From contig JAGWBY010000033.1 of the NCBI GenBank assembly GCA_021295675.1, positions 1 through 20,882 of the forward strand: DNA of 20,882 nt. Direction: 5' to 3'. Of this stretch, positions 7,930 through 14,159 are shown piece by piece. Both the position numbers and the translations under genes were made by a program. Within the stretch, counting starts at the first letter, position 1. Each line of letters begins with the position of its first letter. Under the pieces are notes generated by a model, which ran no database searches, was not told where the DNA came from, and worked only from the letters and a program-made list of their open reading frames with translations. Source of the stretch: Candidatus Latescibacterota bacterium (GTDB lineage Bacteria; Latescibacterota; UBA2968; UBA8231).

Positions 7930-8666
7930 TGAGTGGAGACGATGCCATCGTCCTAGCGGGCGCGGCCAAGCGCTTCGGGCCACACACAGCCCTGCATCCC
8001 ATCGATCTGGTCATCCCGCGCGGCCAAGCGGTGCTACTGGTTGGTGCCAATGGCGCGGGCAAAAGTACCCTGCTGCGGCTGGTGGCCGGCCTCTGCCGAC
8101 CTTCGGCGGGAAGCGTGAAAATCAACGGTCGCGATCCCCAGCGCACCCCCGAGGCGCGGGCGGAGATCGGCCTGCTCTCGCATCAGACCTTGCTCTACGA
8201 CGAACTGACGGCACGAGAGAACTTGCGCTTCTTCGCCCAACTCTATGGTTTGGACAACCCAGACGAACGGCTCGCTGCGGCCTTAGCGGCTGTTGGCTTG
8301 TTTCCGTCGCCAGTATTGGCGACGCACGAGCAGCTCGACCAGCGCGTGGGTTCGTTCTCCCGCGGTATGAAGCAGCGTCTGGCCATTGCCCGTGCCACCC
8401 TGCATGGCCCCTCTATTCTCTTGCTTGACGAGCCGTTTACCGGCCTCGACACCAATGCCTGCGCTGCATTACACCGCCTCTTGCGCCGCTTTCGGCAAGA
8501 AGGGCGCACCTGCATCTTGGTAACGCATCGCCTCGACGAGGCTGAGGGCCTAGTAGATCGCCTGCTGGTGATCGAACGCGGTCAATGGCGCTTGGACCAA
8601 GTCCTGACAGAAGATTCTAACCAACTGCGCACGCTCTGCGCGCCCTATCTCGACGCCAACCCATGA
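7929..8666 (+). CDS. ccmA: CcmA, ATPase of the heme exporter
   Basis: This is an ABC ATPase of 245 residues, the usual CcmA length or slightly longer. Walker A is GANGAGKST (39-47), the Q-loop Gln is at 86 (LLSHQTLLY), the signature is SFSRGMKQR (142-150), Walker B is ILLLDEP (163-169) with the catalytic Glu at 168, and the switch His is at 200 (ILVTHR). CcmA with CcmB and CcmC drives release of holo-CcmE. ATG at 7929 overlaps the preceding TGA (TGATG) and is preferred over an in-frame GTG one codon upstream at 7926. The 3' end overlaps ccmB by ATGA. The assignment rests on the ATPase motifs together with ccmB and ccmC directly downstream. Confidence 0.95.
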   Translation: MSGDDAIVLAGAAKRFGPHTALHPIDLVIPRGQAVLLVGANGAGKSTLLRLVAGLCRPSAGSVKINGRDPQRTPEARAEIGLLSHQTLLYDELTARENLRFFAQLYGLDNPDERLAAALAAVGLFPSPVLATHEQLDQRVGSFSRGMKQRLAIARATLHGPSILLLDEPFTGLDTNACAALHRLLRRFRQEGRTCILVTHRLDEAEGLVDRLLVIERGQWRLDQVLTEDSNQLRTLCAPYLDANP

Positions 8667-9340
8667 GCTTTTTCGGGCGTGCGCTAGCGATACTGAGCAA
8701 GGATCTGAAGGCCGAGTGGCGCACTAAAGCGCGTCTCAGCCCGATGGTGTTCTTTATACTGTTGACATTGCTGGTATTCAACTTTTCCTTCGACTTAGGC
8801 GGGGCTGCTCTACGCGAGATTGGGCCTGGGACCCTGTGGTCGTCCTATGTCTTCGCCAGCCTACTGAGTCTGAGCCGCTCTTTTACTGATGAACGCGACA
8901 ACGACGCGCTCGACGCGCTGCTGTTAGCGCCGGGGGACCGCGGTGCCATCTACCTAGGTAAAATGCTGGGTAATTTTGTTTTTCTTTTGGCAATCGAACT
9001 TCTGAGTTTGCCCTTTTTTGCTCTCTTTTTTAACCTGTCTCTAGGCTTTTTCTTGCTCCCCCTGCTGGCTGTTTTCGTCTTGGGATCAGCTTGTATGGCG
9101 TCGGTGGGCACGCTCTTTGCGGCATTGTCGAACAACATGCGCTTGCGCGAGTTAATGCTGCCCCTTTTGCTCTTACCCATGATCTTGCCGGCATTGATTT
9201 CCTGCGTGGAGGCGACGGGGCTAGTGCTGGCCAATGACTGTTGCGAAAAACTCTTCCCGCACCTGCAAATGTTGGGGGTGTACGCGGTGGTTTTCACGGT
9301 GCTGTCGCTAATGCTTTTTGAATACGCAATCGAGGAATGA
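8663..9340 (+). CDS. ccmB: CcmB, membrane subunit of the heme exporter
   Basis: This 225-residue polytopic membrane protein has about six hydrophobic segments. It has the CcmB pattern: an N-terminal LSKDLKAEWRTKARLSPM, the cytoplasmic stretch SFTDERDNDALDALLLAPGD just after the second helix, and a Leu/Phe-rich remainder. CcmB pairs with CcmA to form the ABC module that, with CcmC and CcmD, loads and releases heme-CcmE. It is linked at both ends by ATGA overlaps to ccmA and ccmC, indicating translational coupling. Length agrees with the family (about 220). Confidence 0.95.
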   Translation: MSFFGRALAILSKDLKAEWRTKARLSPMVFFILLTLLVFNFSFDLGGAALREIGPGTLWSSYVFASLLSLSRSFTDERDNDALDALLLAPGDRGAIYLGKMLGNFVFLLAIELLSLPFFALFFNLSLGFFLLPLLAVFVLGSACMASVGTLFAALSNNMRLRELMLPLLLLPMILPALISCVEATGLVLANDCCEKLFPHLQMLGVYAVVFTVLSLMLFEYAIEE

Positions 9341-10008
9341 TGCGTTCGGTCCCATGCTCCTGTTTGATTTTCGTGGTCATGCTCGTCGCCTTGGGCGCGA
9401 TTTTTCTGTGGGTCCCCACGGAAAAAGAAATGGGAATCGTCCAGCGAATCTTCTACTTTCACGTGCCAGCGGCGTTTTCTTCGTTCTTGGCCTTTTTTCT
9501 GGTATTCGTCGGCAGCGTCCAGTATCTGCGCACTCGTGCGGACAAGTGGGATCGCCTAGCGCTATGCTCCGCCGAATTGGGCGTGATCTTTGCGTTGATC
9601 GTGCTGATCACGGGCCCCTTGTGGGCCAAGCCCATCTGGGGGGTTTACTGGCGATGGGAGCCGCGCCTGACCTCCATGCTGATTACCTTCACCATCTACG
9701 TGGCCTACCTAATGGTGCGGGGATATGGGGCTAACTCCACTCCGGTACAGCGCATCAGTGCTGTACTGGGTATTCTCGCCTTCGCCAACGTTCCTTTGGT
9801 GTACTATGCCGTTGATCTATGGGCCGCCGACCAACAGCTACACCCGCCGCGCAACGTAGAACTTGAGCCGACGATGCAATACACCAAGTGGATCTGCTAC
9901 GCGGCTTTCTTCCTGCTGCTCTTTCGCCTCATCGCGCAACGCATGGAGCTGGCCCGCATTGAAAAAGCCGTGGTGCTCCTGCGGCAAAAACTAATTGACG
10001 AAACGTAA
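9337..10008 (+). CDS. ccmC: CcmC, heme-presenting WWD-family membrane protein
   Basis: This 223-residue protein has about six membrane helices and belongs to the cytochrome c assembly (CytC_asm) family. The tryptophan-rich heme site is WGVYWRWEPRLTSML (101-115). The two axial His ligands of the family are present: His42 in FYFHVPAAF and His169 in QQLHPP. Compared with the E. coli protein as I recall it, the segment before the second His is about three residues longer, and the WWD core has Glu where many homologues have Asp (WRWEPRL). CcmC presents heme to CcmE. The start overlaps the ccmB stop; ccmD follows six bases after its stop. Confidence 0.94.
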   Translation: MMRSVPCSCLIFVVMLVALGAIFLWVPTEKEMGIVQRIFYFHVPAAFSSFLAFFLVFVGSVQYLRTRADKWDRLALCSAELGVIFALIVLITGPLWAKPIWGVYWRWEPRLTSMLITFTIYVAYLMVRGYGANSTPVQRISAVLGILAFANVPLVYYAVDLWAADQQLHPPRNVELEPTMQYTKWICYAAFFLLLFRLIAQRMELARIEKAVVLLRQKLIDET

Positions 10009-10014
10009 GAGACT

Positions 10015-10176
10015 ATGGACAATCTCCACTACTTATTTGCTGCCTTCGCGGCCGTATGGATCGTGCTTTTTGCCTATTTGACGCACCTAAATCGGCGCAC
10101 TGGGGAGCTGAGTCGCCAGCTCGCAGAACTTGAGTTGAGGCTGAAAAACAAAGAGGGTGATTTGCCGGATGGGTAA
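10015..10176 (+). CDS. ccmD: CcmD-like small membrane protein
   Basis: This is a 53-codon ORF directly after ccmC. It starts MDNLHYLFAAFAAVW, has a single membrane helix (about 7-23), then LTHLNRRTGELSRQLAELEL, an amphipathic charged helix. This is the CcmD layout: a short N-terminus, one helix and a basic coiled-coil tail. CcmD stabilises the CcmC-CcmE complex and helps release holo-CcmE from CcmABC. The gap to ccmC is six bases. It closes the ccm operon: the next gene has its own promoter. Confidence 0.88.
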   Translation: MDNLHYLFAAFAAVWIVLFAYLTHLNRRTGELSRQLAELELRLKNKEGDLPDG

Positions 10177-10190
10177 GAGACGCGAACTAG

Positions 10191-10220
10191 TTGACACCCG
10201 CTTTTACGTCGTATTATATT
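10191..10220 (+). promoter_or_regulatory. Sigma-70-type promoter for the DUF151-UVR gene pair
   Basis: A perfect -35 box TTGACA (10191-10196) is followed after 17-18 bases by an AT-rich -10 region (TTATAT at 10214-10219 or TATATT at 10215-10220). It lies in the 89-base gap between ccmD and the first DUF151 gene, leaving a 5' leader of about 40 bases. Seen directly in the sequence; activity not shown. Confidence 0.7.
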
Positions 10221-10265
10221 TCACACATCTATTGGCAAACGCCTATTAAATTGTAGTGTATCGCT

Positions 10266-10883
10266 ATGGTTCTGATGGAAGTCAAGGGGGTCTTAAGCAG
10301 CAAATCTCTATCTTTATATCCTGAAGTAGTACTCAAAGAAGTCGAAGGCAACTATTATCTGCGCATTGTCATCGGCCGCTTTGAGGCGGCAGCCATTTCC
10401 ACAGCCCACAGCAAGCGGCAACCCGCGCGCCCCATTAGCTACGATCTAGCCCATCAGATTCTCGCCCACGTTGACGCCCAAGTAGTCCGGGTCGAAATTA
10501 CGAACTTTAACTCACGCGAAAGAACGTACTACGCTGAGATTCACCTCGTTGACGACGAGGGCAAAATTCATACGTTCGACGCACGTCCCAGCGATGCCAT
10601 TGCCCTAGCTTTGCGCTTTGGCGCACCGATCTACGCTGCCGTCAAGGTACTTGAAGACGTGGGATGCGTTCGTTCTGACGACGATGAATGGGTTATGGCT
10701 GAAGTTGATGCCATCACCAAATCCGTGGCCGCGCCGCGAGAAGACCTCTCTACCATCGCCACATCAGCCGTCAATCAGCTAGAACAACTCAAAAGACGCA
10801 TGCACCAAGCGGTTGCCGAAGAAATCTACGAGGAGGCGGCGCGGCTTCGCGACGAGATTAGTCGCCTCAATGGGGATGACTAA
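10266..10883 (+). CDS. DUF151 (bifunctional nuclease-like) protein with C-terminal UVR motif, copy 1
   Basis: This 205-residue protein has an N-terminal DUF151 domain (about 3-135) with the family landmarks IGRFEAAAI, ARPISYDL and ARPSDAIALALRFGAPIY. A UVR (UvrB/UvrC-interaction) helical hairpin is at the C-terminus (about 170-202: LEQLKRRMHQAVAEE, then YEEAARLRDEISRL). DUF151 proteins are called bifunctional nucleases after a plant member with DNase and RNase activity; the bacterial role is not settled. The UVR hairpin suggests a contact with UvrABC or a Clp/McsA-type partner. ATG at 10266 is taken, with ATG at 10275 an alternative. Its stop overlaps the ATG of copy 2 by one base (TAATG). 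Confidence 0.9.
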   Translation: MVLMEVKGVLSSKSLSLYPEVVLKEVEGNYYLRIVIGRFEAAAISTAHSKRQPARPISYDLAHQILAHVDAQVVRVEITNFNSRERTYYAEIHLVDDEGKIHTFDARPSDAIALALRFGAPIYAAVKVLEDVGCVRSDDDEWVMAEVDAITKSVAAPREDLSTIATSAVNQLEQLKRRMHQAVAEEIYEEAARLRDEISRLNGDD

Positions 10884-11578
10884 TGAGTACTACCTCTTTA
10901 GTCGAGATGACCGTGGTCAAGGTTAGCCCCTACCTGCGCGAGGACAGGCCCTTGGTATGGTTGAGCGAAAAGAACGGGAACCACCCTCGGCTCCTGCCCA
11001 TTCCCATTGGCGAATTTGAAGCGGCCGCCATTCGGATGCGGTTGGAAAACGATGGACCTGCACGCCCAATCTCTTACGACTTGCTCGCTTCTATGGTTAG
11101 CTCCTTGGCGATACGTGTGCGCCAAGTTGTTATCCACAACGTGCGCCGCTCCATTTACTACGCGAGAGTCGTTATTGAGAAGAATCACACGATAAAAGAC
11201 ATTGACGCACGTCCCAGCGATGCCATCGCTTTGGCCTTGCGCACGGATTCGCCGATCTACGTTGCTCCTGCGTTGCTCGACGAGGTGGGCTTGGAGCCTT
11301 TGGAAACCGACTTGGATGTTGAACACACCCTGAACCGCTTCTACGAGTTTGAAGCGCAGATTTCCACGTCGCTCAATGGAGAAGCTGATTCGGTCACGAT
11401 CCGCTCACCGAAGCGGAACGCCGAAGAAGCCGACGCTCAACGCCCGCCTAAGGAAGAGAAAGACGAACTTAGCCAGCTTCAGCATCGGCTACAGCAGGCC
11501 ATCATATGCGAAGAATACGAAGAAGCTGCTCGTCTGCGCGACGCCATCGAATCGCTAGTTAAAAAAACCAAGCGTTGA
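10883..11578 (+). CDS. DUF151 (bifunctional nuclease-like) protein with C-terminal UVR motif, copy 2
   Basis: This 231-residue paralogue of the preceding protein has the same order. The DUF151 domain (about 5-140) has IGEFEAAAI, ARPISYDL and DARPSDAIALALRTDSPIY. A charged linker of about 50 residues follows, then a UVR hairpin (about 193-226: LSQLQHRLQQAII, then YEEAARLRDAIESL). The two copies share motifs but differ widely elsewhere, so the duplication is old. The one-base overlap implies translational coupling and perhaps a heterodimer (inference). Substrate is unknown. Confidence 0.9.
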   Translation: MSTTSLVEMTVVKVSPYLREDRPLVWLSEKNGNHPRLLPIPIGEFEAAAIRMRLENDGPARPISYDLLASMVSSLAIRVRQVVIHNVRRSIYYARVVIEKNHTIKDIDARPSDAIALALRTDSPIYVAPALLDEVGLEPLETDLDVEHTLNRFYEFEAQISTSLNGEADSVTIRSPKRNAEEADAQRPPKEEKDELSQLQHRLQQAIICEEYEEAARLRDAIESLVKKTKR

Positions 11579-11659
11579 ACCCCAATCCGGGTGGACGCAG
11601 ACGCAACACCTACCAAGTAGCTGAAGTTGCCCAAGACACTAATCCGTGCGCTGCACACA

Positions 11660-12109
11660 ATGGCCCTACAACTATTTGTTTGTCTCGCCCTGCTCCTCGG
11701 CTGCGATAGCGAAGACATAGATCAACGCTTCTCACACCCGGCCCAGACCTTCCAGACCTACAAGTACGCGCTAGAAAACGGCGACTTTGACCTGCTTTGG
11801 GAATGTTTCAGTTCTTCGCAAGTGGAGGGCGAAGATCGTCAGAGCTTTGTCGAACGGTGGCGGCAAAAGACGCCAGCCGAGGTCAAGGCTCAACTGCGAC
11901 GAGAAATCTCCGAAGAGCGTATCATCAACGAGCGCATTGGTTACTTACTCTTCGATTCCTCTACGCTAGGCGATGAGCGCGTATCGCCATTTTTTTATTT
12001 TCTTCGCGATCCCAATGGTTGGAAAATTACCTCCCACCTAGACAGCACCTTCCACCAAGAGTTAGAGCAAGCCATTGAGCGCGGCGAGTACAAATTACCC
12101 GAGTTCTAA
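11660..12109 (+). CDS. Small lipoprotein of unknown function, possibly NTF2-like
   Basis: From ATG 11660 the protein has 149 residues and begins MALQLFVCLALLLGC, a lipoprotein signal with lipobox LLGC and Cys15 as the lipidated residue. The mature part (PAQTFQTYKYALENGDFDLLWECFS, seen as two short helices) fits the start of NTF2-like domains that occur in many bacterial lipoproteins. It contains a beta-rich C-terminal half. An upstream in-frame TTG at 11627 would add eleven residues before the signal peptide and is less likely. No clear ribosome binding site precedes either start. It lies 81 bases after the second DUF151 gene, with no obvious terminator between them. Function not recognised. 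Confidence 0.75.
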   Translation: MALQLFVCLALLLGCDSEDIDQRFSHPAQTFQTYKYALENGDFDLLWECFSSSQVEGEDRQSFVERWRQKTPAEVKAQLRREISEERIINERIGYLLFDSSTLGDERVSPFFYFLRDPNGWKITSHLDSTFHQELEQAIERGEYKLPEF

Positions 12110-12138
12110 CTCCTTCCCATCAGACGTTAACTCTCTCC

Positions 12139-12672
12139 TCATCTAGGCGGCTCTAAGTTCCAAGTCCCTATCATGCCCATTATCATATCCCACTGTTTGT
12201 CGTCCATCGCCTCTACCAGAGCGAGCAGGCGTAACACATCGCGCTCCTTCTGTTTCTTGCGCGCCCGAGCAACGGCCTCTAACCACGGTTGGTCCCCGAG
12301 CAAAGCCAAGATTTCAGGCTTCGATAGTATCCCTAAGAGGGCTGGGTCCAACGGCTCTTCGCTAGACAGGAGCTTGTTGACGACTGGGTCCGACAGCGAG
12401 CGCATCATCTTGCCATAGAGCGCACGTCCTTCCTCCGAGCTTGCCTTAGCCTCATAAGCAGCAATCAACACTGTGTTAGAGTCGAGTTCCAAAACCTCGG
12501 CCAACTTGAGACACACTTCGTCGGAAGGGACCTTCTCCCCTTTCTCAATTTGTCCTATATAGGTTGCCCATACGCCCTTGGGCCTTCGCGCCGTCACGAG
12601 TTGTTCGGCCAATCCCTGCTGGCTCAGGTGGGCTTGTAGCCGGGCCTCCTTGACCATTTCTGCAAACTGCAT
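12139..12672 (-). CDS. XRE-family helix-turn-helix regulator
   Basis: This 177-residue protein has an N-terminal Cro/C1-type helix-turn-helix (about 5-65: MVKEARLQAHLSQQGLAEQL, then TYIGQIEKGEKVPSDEVCLK and LAEVLELD). A helical C-terminal region (about 80-170) matches no domain I recognise. A Shine-Dalgarno AGAGGG (12680-12685 on the other strand) lies seven bases before ATG, fixing the start. It is divergent from the structured RNA unit and convergent with the lipoprotein. Its promoter overlaps a perfect palindrome, so autorepression is likely. The C-terminal region might be an oligomerisation or effector domain; this is inference. Confidence 0.88.
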   Translation of the reverse strand: MQFAEMVKEARLQAHLSQQGLAEQLVTARRPKGVWATYIGQIEKGEKVPSDEVCLKLAEVLELDSNTVLIAAYEAKASSEEGRALYGKMMRSLSDPVVNKLLSSEEPLDPALLGILSKPEILALLGDQPWLEAVARARKKQKERDVLRLLALVEAMDDKQWDMIMGMIGTWNLEPPR

Positions 12673-12714
12673 TTGCGATCCCTCTGAAATTATTTTTAAC
12701 CACCATCTCTGTTA

Positions 12715-12743
12715 AAGATACGCACACACTTGTAAGTGTGCAA
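12715..12743 (-). promoter_or_regulatory. Promoter of the XRE regulator gene
   Basis: On the minus strand TTGCAC (12743-12738) and TATCTT (12720-12715) are separated by exactly 17 bases, leaving a leader of about 35 bases before the Shine-Dalgarno-led ATG at 12672. A palindrome overlaps the -35 box and most of the spacer. Read directly from the sequence. Confidence 0.6.
12725..12740. promoter_or_regulatory. Palindromic operator candidate in the XRE/RNA divergent region
   Basis: A perfect inverted repeat with 7-base arms and a 2-base centre, CACACTT-GT-AAGTGTG. It overlaps the -35 box and spacer of the XRE gene promoter and ends 39 bases upstream of the -35 box of the divergent RNA promoter. 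Size and position are as expected for a Cro/C1-type repressor site. Binding is inferred. Confidence 0.55.
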
Positions 12744-12779
12744 GGCTCCGTTGTCATTTCTTTCGGTCCATTTTTCCGC

Positions 12780-12808
12780 TTGACAACACAATCTAGCGTG
12801 TGTATTTT
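12780..12808 (+). promoter_or_regulatory. Sigma-70-type promoter of the intergenic structured RNA
   Basis: A perfect TTGACA (12780-12785), a 17-base spacer and TATTTT (12803-12808). The predicted start at about 12815 falls a few bases before the first long helix of the structured RNA. The spacer itself holds a weak dyad, ACACA-N8-TGTGT (12786-12803), similar to the half-sites of the nearby palindrome. Confidence 0.7.
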
Positions 12809-12814
12809 TGTTTC

Positions 12815-13020
12815 TAAATAGAGTGTGGTGGTCCGCTAGCGTGGCTAACGTCTTGATACGCGAAGCTCGGATTTCCCTTTTCGGGTCGTTGAGATCTTCA
12901 AAACTACCTCCCCACACCGCCTCGTTTGAGGATCTCATTTGCGTTTCAAGATCACACCTTCCGGCCGCCACACTCTTTATTTTATAAGCAGCCCATCTAA
13001 AAATGGGCTGCTTTTTTATT
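12815..13020 (+). ncRNA. Unannotated structured RNA (6S-like small RNA or leader of the glycosyltransferase operon)
   Basis: No protein is encoded here, but the stretch between the promoter at 12780-12808 and an intrinsic terminator folds into three nested long helices. P1 pairs 12820-12833 with 12963-12976 (14 pairs, two G-U). P2 pairs 12851-12864 with 12938-12951 (13 pairs, one mismatch). P3 pairs 12891-12902 with 12925-12936 (12 pairs, one G-U). A bubble (12834-12850 / 12952-12962) separates P1 and P2, with a possible mini-hairpin TAGC-GTG-GCTA on its 5' side. A one-sided loop (12865-12890) lies between P2 and P3. The apical loop (12903-12924) is C-rich with ACCTCCCC. Helices were paired by hand. 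Closing stem, bubble and long terminal stem recall 6S RNA, and the length of about 200 fits, but no sequence signature proves that. A cis-acting leader is the alternative. RNA gene confidence is high, class is not. Confidence 0.75.
12986..13020 (+). terminator. Intrinsic terminator after the structured RNA
   Basis: A perfect 11-base stem AAGCAGCCCAT (12986-12996) / ATGGGCTGCTT (13003-13013) with a 6-base loop, followed by a T-rich run (TTTTATTTTT). The T-run is on the plus side only, so it ends plus-strand transcripts. It sits 30 bases before the ATG of the first glycosyltransferase. Confidence 0.9.
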
Positions 13021-13043
13021 TTTAGCCTTTACGCCTATACACC

Positions 13044-14159
13044 ATGCGTATCTGTATGGTCGCCTTCACCGACCTGAATTTCGACTACCGCATCTACCGA
13101 GAGGCTACTTCGCTGCACCGCGCTGGTCACCAAGTCGTCATTGTCGCCTCCTCTTTCAACTTAGCCCCTCTCAAGGGATGGGACGATTTTGAAATCTATC
13201 CGATTCCGCTAGACCGGAGCCGTTCTCTGCGCCGCCTCTACCCTTTATTTTGGCAACGGGCCTATCCCCTGCTCGTCGAGACCCAGCCGGATGCCTATCA
13301 CGCCCACGACTTAGATTCACTCTGGCCAGCAGTGCGAGCGGCACAGCGACTAGACCTGCCCATCGTCTATGACGCACACGAATTTTGGACCGAGCAGTCC
13401 TCACTGGTCAACCGGCCGCTGATGCGGTCTTGCTGGCGTTTGCTGGAGCAGCGGCTGATAAGACGGGTAGATCGCGTCATAACCGTTAGCGGGTCTATCG
13501 CCCAATCGCTCAGGGAGCGTTACCGCCTTGACGAGGTCGTCGTTCTGCGCAATTTGCCGCTATTCCGCCACAAGATCCAAAGCAACCTGATACGCGAAAC
13601 GCTGGATTTGCCCGATAATCGCCCCGTTGTTCTCTACCAAGGAGGATTTCTCACCGAAAATGGCTTGCGCGAGCAAATTGAGGCCGCTGCGGGGCTGGAG
13701 GCGTCTTTCGTTTTAATTGGGGACGGACCGAGCGAACAGGCCCTGCGGAACCAAGTCCGCGCTGCGGGGCTAGAGGACCGAGTTTATTTTATTCCTCGAG
13801 TGCCCTTTCACCAACTGCACGATTATACTTGCTCGGCTGACTTGGGACTGTGTCTGATCAAAGGCACGGGCAAGAGCTTCTATTACTCGCTGCCCAACAA
13901 GCTGTTTGAATATATGATGGCCGGGTTGCCCGTCCTAGCCAGCAATTTTCCCGAAATGCAGCGCATCGTCTGCGAAACGCGCACCGGCGCTACGGTCGAT
14001 CCAAGTAATGTAGCCGCCATTCGAGAGCAGGTCGTCGCTTTTTTGGACAATGCAGAGCAGCGAGAGGCGTGTGCCGAGGCGAGTTTGCAGGCGGCACAGC
14101 ACTATAATTGGGAACGGGAATCCGTCCAGCTCATCGAGCTTTACGCAACCCTAGCATGA
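13044..14159 (+). CDS. Glycosyltransferase family 4 (GT-B fold)
   Basis: This 371-residue protein has two Rossmann-like halves. The N-terminal half begins MRICMVAFTDLNFDYRI and contains YHAHDLDSLW and IVYDAHEFW, typical of GT4 acceptor domains. The C-terminal half has VVLYQGGFLTENGLR, FVLIGDGPSEQALR and the nucleotide-sugar site SLPNKLFEYMMAGLPVLASN. It should transfer a sugar from an NDP-sugar to a glycan acceptor at the cytoplasmic side of the membrane. No Shine-Dalgarno is seen before ATG 13044, and the start lies 30 bases after a strong terminator, with no room for an obvious promoter between. It overlaps the next glycosyltransferase by ATGA. The sugar is not predictable from sequence. 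Confidence 0.92.
   Translation: MRICMVAFTDLNFDYRIYREATSLHRAGHQVVIVASSFNLAPLKGWDDFEIYPIPLDRSRSLRRLYPLFWQRAYPLLVETQPDAYHAHDLDSLWPAVRAAQRLDLPIVYDAHEFWTEQSSLVNRPLMRSCWRLLEQRLIRRVDRVITVSGSIAQSLRERYRLDEVVVLRNLPLFRHKIQSNLIRETLDLPDNRPVVLYQGGFLTENGLREQIEAAAGLEASFVLIGDGPSEQALRNQVRAAGLEDRVYFIPRVPFHQLHDYTCSADLGLCLIKGTGKSFYYSLPNKLFEYMMAGLPVLASNFPEMQRIVCETRTGATVDPSNVAAIREQVVAFLDNAEQREACAEASLQAAQHYNWERESVQLIELYATLA

Noticed and set aside
9787..9850. Apparent loss of a heme-ligand His in CcmC (Tyr at NVPLVYYAV)
   Set aside because: By count, the E. coli ligand His184 falls in the TLHQ segment further on, which corresponds to QQLHPP here. His169 is therefore kept, and only a short insertion remains.
11627..11659. 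TTG at 11627 as start of the lipoprotein
   Set aside because: It would put eleven residues in front of a clean lipoprotein signal peptide that begins at ATG 11660.
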